Below are positions 34,210-44,199 of a stretch of DNA of 64,000 nt, piece by piece. The notes beneath the pieces were generated by a model. That model made no database searches, was not told where the DNA came from, and saw nothing but the letters and a program-made list of their open reading frames with translations. Within the stretch, counting starts at the first letter, position 1. Each line of letters opens with the position of its first letter. The translations under genes were made by a program, and so were the position numbers. Origin of the DNA: Zymoseptoria tritici IPO323 (Eukaryota > Ascomycota > Dothideomycetes > Mycosphaerellales > Mycosphaerellaceae); the NCBI RefSeq assembly GCF_000219625.1, contig NC_018212.1, positions 2,498,501-2,562,500 on the forward strand. The letters run 5' to 3'.

Positions 34210-34925
34210 AGTCCAATCAAAGCGATGACGGCGATTGTCACGCCGATATCTGCCTGGCGGTCATCCGCGATCTCACTATTTCTGCTGGCGCTCCATTCAT
34301 GGGATGGTGCATCTCTGCACGTTCAGATTGTGCGTTCAGGGTCTTCCAGGCTTGTCTTCAGCATATCTCATGGCCTGTTGGCCCGGCTCGAACATTTTCG
34401 ACACTTTGCTGACACTGATACTCTTTGCTCTCAGCCGGACACTTGGTACTCCAGTAGATGCCTGCCGCCGTGGCAACTTTCCGCACGGAGGAGGTTATTG
34501 TGTCTTCGCAGCGGTGAGCTTCAGTACATTCCGATCTCTCGTATAACCATTCTGACGTTCTGCTTGCCAGGACTGTCGATCCGGAACCAACCAGCCTGGC
34601 GGCAACGGGTAGGTCGACGAGATGAGTGACTTGTCTGAACCACAGCTGACCTCTCGAAAAGAAACTGCAACGCCGAAGAGGTAAGATGAAATTGCAAAGT
34701 TCTCCCAGCTCTGTCCGAGGATGTTGGCCGCGCTCTGCCCGTGTTCAAATGCTGATCACTTCCTCAGGATCCTTGCAAGAAGCCTGAGATTTTTGTCGAC
34801 GATGGAAGGCTCAGATGCAGCAGATCACACTGGCACTCTGAATGCCGTCGGAGGCGCTCAAGAGTGAGTACCGAGGAGCCCGAGCTTGCGAGGACAGCGA
34901 CGGGCGTACGATACCCGAGCGCGTG
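34210..34925 (+). pseudogene. Cysteine-rich secreted-protein family, paralogue C (5' end missing or unrecognised)
   Basis: Exons homologous to genes A and B. SDDGDCHADICLA near 34210-34250 corresponds to the first cysteine block. A middle block around 34310-34370 has WCIS and VFQACLQ. The best-conserved exon (from about 34432) reads TPVDACRRGNFPHGGGYCVF, close to VDACRRGDFPRG in A. Then in-frame spliced exons give DCRSGTNQPGGNG, NCNAEE and DPCKKPE, continuing open to TGA near 34925, some 40 residues longer than in B. No signal-peptide exon like those of A and B is seen in 33783-34210. The copy is therefore either 5'-truncated or starts with an unrecognised exon. It is not RIP-affected although it lies between two RIP-mutated blocks. 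Function unknown. Confidence 0.55.
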
Positions 34926-35540
34926 AGGCATAGGCTCGTTAGAAAGGTTAGCAAAACTATTCTGGCCGCCGGAGGCTCCAATGCGAAGGTGTTGGAGAAA
35001 GCTCCAAATAGCGAATTGCTGATAAATCGAATAGCTCCAAATAGCATCGAGCAAAGACACCTGCGGACCGCCTCCTGGATTCAACTGCCGCGCTCGAAGC
35101 GGGTGACCGTGCATGAATCCGCCCAAGTCTGGTCTTGTGAGGCGTGGAGGGCATGCCGCATTATCGAATGATCGTTCGATCGAGAAGTCCATGCTCAACA
35201 CGGATATACACACGATATTGAGTGTCATGCTTACCCTTGGACAGGATCACTCCACATCCGAGACACTGCGAGAGTGGCGCGGTCACTCAGATTCGCTGTG
35301 ATATGTGCAAAGTGAGGCAAATTCTGCATTGAATTTGCACTTGGAATCGCAACAGCTCGCCACGGACAAAGATACAACAGACGCAGTGCATTGTTTCGCT
35401 CTTTTGCACTGCGTGGAACATCGTGTCGTTGCTGCAGTCAGCTTCGGGCGCGGGATGAGGTCAAACTTTGCTGCTCCGGCAGGGACATGGATTGGCCTGA
35501 TACAACGACCACAACGTCCGAGATTGAAAGTCAATTCTGA
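34926..35540. other. Unannotated spacer left of the second transposon block
   Basis: Normal composition, no recognised gene. It holds a perfect 10-bp inverted repeat, ACGCAGTGCA at 35381-35390 and its complement at 35405-35414. The change to TA-rich, TAG-rich sequence near 35540-35560 marks the left edge of the second transposon block. No terminal repeat or target duplication was found there. Confidence 0.5.
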
Positions 35541-36447
35541 TCCCTGGACGACATTACTTAGCAGCCGTACTATTGCAACACGATATAAGCTTAGTGCCTC
35601 GACAGTAGTACGTATCCGGCTGTTATTCGAGCTCTTTAGAACAGCGTATCCACCTTCTCTTGTTCGCCGTAGCCGACCTTATATCCTTAACTAAGCTTAG
35701 CAGCTTAAAGTCCTATAATACGTATACGAGTAGCCGGATGCCTACCTCGATAAAATAGCGTAGTTCGTGTTCGATATAACCGGAGTAGTGTTATACGATA
35801 AGGCGATATATAACCTGCTAAGTAGGCATAGCTTTAGTCGGAAGGTAGCTCGAAGGATTGCTAGCGAGCGCAATAAGGAGTTAAGATACTACTAGAGGGC
35901 AAAGTCGTTAGGCTAGCAACGTAAGAAGCTAGTGTTTATCGACGAGTCGGCGGTAAACGAGCGTAATAGTCTAAGGAAGTATTCGTAGGGCCCTGTTGGT
36001 AGTCCGGCGGACATACGGTTACTATCGAAGCGGTTAGAGCGGTAGTTATTAGTGCCTACGATTACTATTAATAGATACCTCGAGGGCCCCTTACTTAAGT
36101 AAGGAGCGATTAATGTAGAGGATATTATCGTATAGCTCTAAGATATAGTCCTTCCGTAGCTAGTACTAGGCTCTATCGTTATTATAGATAACGCTAGCAT
36201 TTACCGGTACGAGGATGTAGCGGTAGTCGTCGTAGACGCGCTCTACTTCCTCGAATACCTCCCTCCGTACTTACCGGATTATAACCCTATCGAGCAGTCC
36301 TTTAACGTACTAAAGTCGTAGATTAAACGGTACCGGATAGACCTGCCGGCATTCGATAGATTCGAGGCGTTCTTAATGCATACGGTACGTAAGCAGAAGT
36401 TTAATAAGACGGCGTAGAAACACTTTAAGAAGAGCGGTTATCGCTAA
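35540..36447 (+). pseudogene. Tc1/mariner-like (DDE) transposase, RIP-disrupted
   Basis: Open on the plus strand apart from TAG/TAA codons. It starts with an HTH-like segment (TIATRYKLSASTVVRI). Then comes KLVFIDESAVNERNSLRKYS with the first catalytic Asp, SIVIIDNASIYRYEDV with the second, and FLEYLPPYLPDYNPIEQSFN near 36260-36300 containing the last acidic residue of the IS630/Tc1/mariner DDE fold. The usual N-terminal DNA-binding part is short, so the copy is probably truncated at the left edge. It ends about KHFKKSGYR at 36447. It is part of the outer element of block 2, which was split by the chromovirus at 37115. Confidence 0.85.
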
Positions 36448-36649
36448 AGAATTCGTTATCTAAACGGAAGCTCCCTATTAGCCTCTACCGACCGGGAGCG
36501 ACCGTTGCGATATATTACTAGCGCGAATTAAGGTAAATATGTCTACTCGAATTGCACCTTCCTATGCTAGTTGCGCAACAACTATTTAATTATATATCTC
36601 AAATATCGAACTCTATATATAACAAGAGCGCGCGAGCAAGCACGAGGAA

Positions 36650-37109
36650 AAAGCTAAGCAAAATGTAGTAGTAGTAGCCTACAATCGCGACGGCTACTTT
36701 AACTTTACTCTCGAGGGCTCCGGCGCCCCTTACGAATGTGCCTTTTCTACGCCTTTATAGCGCGATAATACTTTAACCGGTAGCTAATATAGAAGCCCTC
36801 CTATATATTCTAATACTCCTTGTCTAGCGAACAAAGGTTAGCAATAGCCTAGTTACCTCTAGAAACCGCTCGTTGTATAGCCTCTAAACCCTTCTAACCG
36901 GTAGGATTACTAAACTCCTTACGAGCGCGTATAAAGGCGAAGAACGCGCTAATGTCGTTAACGTCGTCCGGCTAAGAGCTCGGCGGCTTACGCTCTTAAT
37001 AGCCTAACGAAGGCCGTAAGGGTTTACTAGTTCTAGTAGGAGAGACTAAAGCCTTAGCTAGGTTAGTTAAAGAGCCGGCTACGTAGATGTAGAAGACGAG
37101 GTCCTACTA
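36650..37109 (-). pseudogene. Unknown transposon ORF, C-terminal part
   Basis: The minus-strand frame, interrupted by TAG codons, reads DVNDISAFFAFIRARKEFSN, then GLEAIQRAVSRGN, ANLCSLDKEY, GFYISYRLKYYRAIKA and KRHIRKGRRSPRE. It joins in frame, across the chromovirus insertion, to the minus-strand frame at 50512-51743. I do not recognise the family. It converges on the mariner-like transposase (its 3' end about 200 bp away). It may be a second protein of the same transposon or an independent fragment. Confidence 0.45.
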
Positions 37110-37114
37110 TATAG

Positions 37115-37329
37115 TGTAAAAGGTGCAGTTAAGAATAGAGTAGCAGTATGAATCACTTCAGAACAGACTCGATTCGATACTCTCTCGGAAGGAGGAGATT
37201 CTACGTATCCTTATACTACGGGCGCAATCTAGCTTAAACGAGCTTAAAAGGCCCTAGTAGGGGTGCATATGCCGCTAAGGCAGGGGATTAGATGCCGATT
37301 GTCGGTATTCGGCGGAGGCAGATGTAATA
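37115..37329 (-). repeat. Chromovirus copy 2 LTR (3' LTR relative to pol)
   Basis: 215 bp starting TGTAAAAGG. The expected terminal GTGACA has decayed to GTAATA, a CA to TA change at the very end. Confidence 0.92.
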
Positions 37330-38026
37330 TAGCCCCCCTCCTTGCGCAGAGCGTCGCGCTCTAAACGGTTTTACCTCGAGTAAATTCTTTTTGGTGTTTG
37401 CCAAGTTTAATAGCCTAAGGCCTTAATCGGGGTCTACTGCGGCTTTAAAACCTAGGCTCGGATCCCTCGAGTTCTTCTCTTCTTTAACAACCTTGTGCAG
37501 ACTTAGTAAGTGTAACTTAACCCTATCCGATAGCTAAACAGGTCTAAAAGTGCCCCCCTAAGGGGCATTTGTAGCCTGTATAGTGCTAACGTAGCGTTTA
37601 GTTCCCTTCTAGCCCTATTTTCTACCGGACGACCTCGAATTTCATCGAAAAACCGCTATTCTTACTAAACGACGCTATCCGCGACCGAACGAGCCTATTA
37701 TAACGCAACCCGCCTCTATCGCGACCTAACGTAAGCAATTCGCCGCTAACGGCATCTTTAAGGGCAATCTGTGCATTAACTGCCTTAACAAGCCCTTAAA
37801 CAAGGCCGATTTGGCCTAGTTCTGCCTCTTTGCGCGCGAATCGCCGGACAAGTAGGCAACTAATAATAAGGACGAATATTACCTAAAGTGTTATAATTGC
37901 TCTAACCGCGATTGTTTCTAGGTATGTACATATGGGGTCAAAAGGGGGCTTTCGGGGGCTAATGTGGTTAAAAGATGCCGGAACTAGTTAAAGGCGACAT
38001 TACGAGGGCTAATAAGCTCTACCGGG

Positions 38027-38889
38027 GACGGCCGAACAGACTGCACCTTCACGTGGTGGCCGTCGTAAGTACCTTCCTCAGAAGGGAAACCAAGACAGTC
38101 TGGAAGAAACCTCCTCGAAAACCTCTCGAAAACCTCTCGAAATCCGCCCAAAATCCTCTCGAAATCCGCCTCGAAAACCTCTCGAATCCGCCCGAAATCC
38201 TTCTCGAAATCCGCCTCGAAACACGAGCTACAACAGAACAACAGCACGATTCGAACGAATAGCCCTCTACGCTACGAACGAGAAGAAGAAGCAGTCCACT
38301 CTGCCCTATACGCGCACCTCCTCGAAATCCGAATCGAAATCGCATGTCCCTTCTCTAGAGACTTCGTCGCCCTCGAAGGAAGCATACATGCACTTCAAAG
38401 AGCTAGAACTCGGTGGAATCTACAACTCTGCGATCAACCTGCGTAGCTATATGCGCTAGAAGGCGGCATATAGTTCCACAAAGGCATATTGAGGACAAGA
38501 GAAGGCAGCGAGTTGGACAGCTGCTTTTTGCGCCTTGCGCTGCATCGCCTTGCGCTGCATCTCTTTCGAATTCGCAGCGTGTGTGTGTGCGAAGCGGAAG
38601 GATCCGCTGAAAATTCTGCAAAAAGCTTGGCGCGAAAATTCTGCAGCCCCGGCTGTAGTGCAGCCCCGGCTGCAGACAACGACACTCGTTTGATTTCCTT
38701 TGTCTTGCGCTGCTTTTAAAGTCCTTTGGCATTTTGCCTTAGGCACGGGGTTTCCCCTAAGGTCAAAGAATACCGAAAGAATTTGATTGTAACTAGATCT
38801 ACTGCTTTGCCTTTATGGCAAAGCCGTCCTACATAGTCTTGGACTCCGAAAGGACGTAAATGGAACAAACAAACAAACAAACAAACAAC
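38027..38889 (+). mobile_element. 863-bp chimeric retroposon with LINE-type 3' tail
   Basis: Flanked by the 13-bp duplication AAGCTCTACCGGG (38014-38026 and 38890-38902) and ending in AAACAAAC repeats. The last 150 bases resemble the LINE 3' end (CCGTCCTACATAGTC, then GGACGTAAATGG and the tail). Upstream sequence is unrelated to the LINE. It contains tandem CTCGAAATCCGCC-like repeats at about 38105-38220 and duplicated GCGCTGCATC and CAGCCCCGGCTG segments. Unlike its surroundings it keeps CAG and TGG triplets, so it seems not, or only weakly, RIP-mutated. Probably a non-autonomous element mobilised by the LINE machinery. Confidence 0.8.
38105..38225 (+). repeat. CTCGAAA(A/T)CC tandem repeats within the retroposon
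   Basis: About ten imperfect units of 10-18 bp built on CTCGAAAACCT and CTCGAAATCCGC. No recognised coding function. Confidence 0.75.
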
Positions 38890-41800
38890 AAGCTCTACCG
38901 GGCCGCTATTGCCGCCGATAGTACCGAAGCGATAGCTGCGGCGGCTTGTTCGGCCTACAAGGCGGTCTACGTGCGCATTTAGGGGTATGTGTAGTTAGTT
39001 CGGGTCTGTTTGGCTCCGTTAACCCCCTTTTAGGCGCTTTAACTCCTTTACCGGTGTTAACGGCCTCTATCTGCACTAAGGCAAGGCCGAATTCGACCAG
39101 AAGGGACCGCTTGTGCTTAGAAAACGCGAGAAGTTGCTCGCTAAGGAGGCTGTAAAGCGAAAGAGGGAGCTTGTAAGTATTTAGGTCCCTTTTTGCCCAA
39201 AAGTGCCCTACTAACCTTAACAGGGTAAAGACGTGCCTAACACCCCCTGTAAGCGACTTATTCTAGCCTAAGGATCTACCGAGGACCGCCTAAGGCGTCG
39301 CGTTCGGGCCCTTTCGGCCGCTCTAGATACCGTCTACACCCGTGCGGGCGCTAAGAAGGGCTCGAAGGCCTCTATTATAGAGGGAGTGCTCCGTCCGACC
39401 GAGTACGACCTCTCTAGGGACCTTAAGCCTAAGGAATAAGTATATAAGCGCTTTTTCGTGTTTCTTTTGTTTCTTTTAGCCTCTTTTAGGCTCGTTTTAG
39501 GACTAATAGGCGCGGTAACGCCCGGGTTGTTTCTTTTTGCTACGACTTAGCGACTTATAGATTAGATAGAATTAAAATGACTTTACTATGCTCGATTGTC
39601 TCTCGTTGTGTGATAATATCGTCCTTAGGGGCCCGTTTGGCCCTTAATTTCCCCCCCTAGGATTTTATTAGATTAAAATTCTTCTAAGGTAGAGAAAATT
39701 TTTAGGTAACTAGGAACCGGACTAAGGAGTCTATATAGTATTAACTAGTGTCTTTTGGGCCTTAATAGTAACTAATAACGCGTTTGTATATCTATCGTGC
39801 TGGTCTACCGCCCTTAGTACCTCCCGTGCTTTTATTAAATGCTCTTATCGCAGCAGGGCTAATATAAGTCGCAGGTTCCTAAGTGTTTTCAGACGCGGGC
39901 TAGCCCTTCTACGCGATCCTATATATCTATCTGCCGTGTTGTTTCTTACGCTTTAGGATCTTGTCTACTACGTAAACGTCGGGTTCCTCTAATCGGATCT
40001 CCTTTAGGCTATTCTAGGCCCGTTTAGTAATTTTAGTAGGTTTTTCCTCTTCTAGCAGGGAGATGTAGAACATAGGATAGATGTTTATTGTTTCCGGCAG
40101 TTCTAGCGTGTACGCGACGTCGTTTACGACTCGCTTAATCCTATATAGGCCGACATACTTGTAATCGAGCTTTTCCGACGGCCGGATAGACTTTAAATAT
40201 CGAGTAGAGAGGTACATACGGTCGCTAACCTTATATGTTTTCGCAGTTTTGCGAGCATTATAGTATCGTGCGTATCTCTCCTGTAACGCAGCTAGTCTTT
40301 TATGTAGCGTTTTCTACAGGCCGATTACTCTGTGCGCTATTTCCGCCGCACTAGGAGCTTTGCCCTCTAATTAGGGCAGGTCGGGCTATCTAGCGGCAAT
40401 TAGATCGCGAACATTACATACTTAGAATAGTGTTACCCCTGTTGTCGCATAAACGCTATCGTTGTAAGAGAATTCGGCTACCGACAGTATCTATGCCTAG
40501 TCGTCCTGTTCGTAGTTGTAGTACACTCGTAGGTATTGCTCTAGCGTTTAGTTCTAACGTTCCGTCTGACCGTCCGTTTAGGGGTAATATGCGGTGCTTA
40601 GGCCCCTTCGGACCCTAAGGTAGTAGCAAAGCGTGCTCTAGAACTTAGATATAAGGATTAGTCCTCTGTCGGACGTAATTAACTTAGGAGTTCCGTAAAG
40701 GCGGAAGATTTCTCTTAGGAAGACCTCCGCGAGGGTTTCGGCGTTAATGTCCTTCCGTACGGGAATGTAGTAGGCTATTTTGGACCACCTGTCTATAACG
40801 ACGAGGATTAAGTCGTATATGTGCCCTATAAACGTACTTAGGGGCAGATCGGTAATAAAATCTAATATTAGGTCCTCCTAGGGCCCGTTTGGTAGAGCTT
40901 CCGCATAGAGTTCTCTATATAGGCTATGTCGCCGTAGCTTCGCCCTATCGCATGTCTAGCAGCTGTTTACGTAGTCTTTAACGTATTTTCTTATGTCTGG
41001 CTAGTAGAACGACCGTTGCAACAGCTCTAGGGTCCGTTTAAAACTAAAGTAGCCGGCCAGGGGATCGTTATAGCACTGGCGGAGAGCTGCTAGGCGTACT
41101 AGGCCCGCAGGTACGTATAGTTTCCGTTCGTAGAAGAGGAATTCGCCCTATATAGCCTACCTTTAGGTCCATTCCGGCGGATCCGGGTTATTTATAGCTA
41201 GTTCGACTATCGATGCTATAGGGTTATGTTTTAGGCTTTCGCGTATTATATTAATTAGCGGGGAGTCTAATAATTCTTCTATTAGAGTGCTCGCTATTAT
41301 ATACGTTTTGCTATAATAGGTCCTAGCGAGCTGCAGATAGTAGGTTATAACTACTATTATAGACCGAACAGGGCTAGATTCGGCCGTTATTCCCTCGGAC
41401 AGACCTAGTTAGTGCCGAAGGGTGTCTAATGTAGGAGCACTGTCGCTTTCGTTAATCTACCGTCCCGAGTAGTCCCTATCTTCTAAGTCTAGGCGTCTGC
41501 TTACTCCGTCCGCGGCGGCATTAAGCAACCCCGGGTTGTACATTGTGCGGAAGTCGACGTTTGACAGCTGCTCTGCCTATCTTGCCTATCTTCGGCTTAG
41601 TTGCTTAGTTATTATAAACTATTTTAGGTTATAATAGTCTGTTAAGACCTTAATTTGGTACGAAGCGCCCTTAACGTAGTGTCTCTAGTGCTTAAAGGCC
41701 TCGACTATAGCGAGAAGCTCTTAATCGTATATGTTATAGTTCCTTTCGGCCGCGTTTATCTTGCTAGAGAAGAAGGCTACTAGGTGCTAGTGCATTTTGC

Positions 41801-44199
41801 CCTCCGTTTTATGCGGTTAGGACAGTACTGCCCCGACGGCGAACCTAGAGGCATCTGTTATAACGCGGATAGGCAGTTTTAGGTCGAAATGCCGTAAGAT
41901 AGGCGCTTTAATAAACCTGGTCTTCAACTGCTAGAATGCTTGTACTACGTTAGGTAGGAGTTCGAGGGGAACTAATTCCTCCTTTCTCTGTCGGTGTCCT
42001 CCTTTAGCACTATTTGGGCCTCTCTCTATTAAGCGGTTTAGTAGGCTAGCTATGCGGGAGAATCCCTTAATAAACTAGCGGTAGTAGTTCGCAAATCCGA
42101 TAAAGATGCGAATGTCCCTAACTAAGGCCGGAAGGGGCTAGTTAGCGATAGCTTAGATCCTTTCTGCCTCTATTTCGACCCCTTTTAGGGTTACTACGAA
42201 CCTAAGGTAGCTAACTTGCCGCTTAAAGAACTCGCACTTTAATAGTTTAGCAAAGAGTCGGTGTCTTCTAAGTCTCTCGAGGACTATCCTAACGTATTTC
42301 TTGTAGCTTTTAGCGTCTTGTAAGTATATTAAGATATCGTCGAGGTATACTACAACATAGTAGTCTAGCAGGCCCCGGAGGGCGTGGTTTATGTATCCTT
42401 AGAACACTGCTAGGGCGTTAGTTAGCCTAAACAGGACTATAGTGTACTTAAAGTAGCTATACCTCGTCCGAAAGGTAGTTTTCTACTAGTTACTCTCCTT
42501 AATTCGGATGCGATAGTACGCGTCTCGTATATCTAGCTTTATAAAGAACTTTGCCGGCGCTAACTAGTCCAGAGATTCCTAGACGAGGGGTAGGGCGTGT
42601 CTATTCTTAATAGTAACGGCATTAAGGGCCCTATAGTCGACGCATAGACGTAGGCTACCGTCCTTTTTCTTTACAAAGAGGATGCCTACCCCCGCTAGGG
42701 AGGTTAAGGGGCGGATCTACCCCTTCTCTAGGCTGTCGGCGAGGTAGTTGCGTAGAGTCTCTAGTTCTGTTACAGAGAGGTTGTATAATAGGCCGTACAG
42801 GGCCTCCTTGCCTTCTTCGAGGTCGATACTAAGCTTATTCGGCCCTGTCTCGGGGAGAAGGGACTCGTTTCCTTCTACGAAAACGTCCGCGAAATCCGAG
42901 AATTCGCTTAGAAGTTCCGGTTCTTTTGGCGCGTCGTCTGTGCGTTAAGCGGCAAGGGCCTAAACGCGCCCTGAAGGGATGCCGGAGGCGTCCTTCTAGA
43001 ACTCTTTAGGTAAGACGAGCCTAACCGGCCTCTATTGTCTGCCTTTCGTCCCCTTCTAGGTAACACTTTTGCGGATGAAGTTCACCCTCGGGTTCTATCG
43101 TTCTAGCTAGGGCATGCCGAGGACTAGTTAGAACCTGTGGATTCTTCCGACTACGAAGGTTTCTATATATCCTCTTATATATCCTTAAGTGTCCGTTACT
43201 TTGAACAGGACGCGGCATTCTCCCTAAACAGCTATCCTCTAGCCGTTTAGTGCTACGTATTAGGCCGTTTGCCCTAACTCGGGGCTTAGGCCTAGCTCTT
43301 TAGCTGCTATGTTGTCTATAAAGTTGCTTTGCGCTCCGCAATCGAGCAGTGCTTAGAGTGTCTTAGTCCTATTAGGACCCTATATCTCTACTTTAAGGCG
43401 TATTAGCCCTTCCCCTGTAGTTCGGGGAATTCCTCCTAGCTTAGCAGCCTTTCTTTAGGCCTCTAAGTACTAGACTTAACCCGCAGCGATTAGAGGAGAT
43501 CTACTACGGGCTCTCCCTTTTCCCGACTAGTCCTTGTTAGGGCATTCCTAGCGCCGGTAGCCCTTTTTGCTATATGTCTAGCAGGCGGTAGCCGACTTCT
43601 CCTTATTAGCCGCCTTCGGGGGGGGTTTGGCCCTTCTCGGCCTACTCGGGGGCTTATTGTTTTTGTTTAGGCGCCTTCTGTTAGTCTCGTCGACGGAAGT
43701 CTTTGCTAAGCGCTTTTTGTTAAATTCCTATATCTGTCGGTATAATATGTTAGCTCGTTCCTCCGTATCTACGAGGGTCGTAAGGGTAACTTGGCCCTGT
43801 TCGAGCCTGTTTCTAACCGCCGGGGTAAAAGCTCCCTTAAATTTATAGATTATCCTAGGAATGTCGGTGCAACCGATCTTATCCTACTGTTCTTTTAGGT
43901 AGTTTATTAGCCCGGTTAGGGTCCTGTCGCCCTATTTGGCCTCTTTAATGTTGTCCATAGCTCTTTGGGTGCGTTCGTCTTTTATACCTATAGATTGTTT
44001 GTTTGTTTGTTTGTTTGTTCCATTTACGTCCTATAGGAGTCTATAACTATGTAGGACGGCTGTCTCGCGACAGCAGTCTATCTATGTACAATCGTTATTC
44101 TCTCGTATCTCTTAACCTTAGGGAAAGACCCGTGCCTAGGATAGTAGCAAGCTAGTATCGAAGGACTTTAAAGAAAGACAAATAAGGAAAAGTAAAAGG

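Larger units (their letters stand above)
37680..39438 (+). pseudogene. Antisense accessory gene of chromovirus copy 2, split by a retroposon
   Basis: Same structure as the gene at 18795-19658. It has a CxxC exon near 37760-37920, MPELVKGDITRAN at 37975, interruption at 38014-38902 by the retroposon and its duplicated target, then AADSTEAIAAAACSAYKAVY-like sequence, a basic exon and the last exon ending in KPKE and TAA near 39438. The original ATG is ATA here. It confirms that the accessory gene is a regular part of the element and existed before RIP. Confidence 0.6.

Noticed and set aside
34225..34629. A plus-strand frame beginning with a hydrophobic stretch that could pass for a signal peptide of paralogue C
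   Set aside because: It is in a different frame from the conserved cysteine exons and overlaps the SDDGDCHADICLA block that aligns with the family.
35500..36620. Terminal inverted repeats with TA duplication for the mariner-like element
   Set aside because: Compared both edges by eye in both orientations and found no convincing inverted match, so borders are left approximate.
38105..38225. CRISPR-like regularly spaced repeats
   Set aside because: Units are imperfect, without unique spacers, and the genome is eukaryotic.
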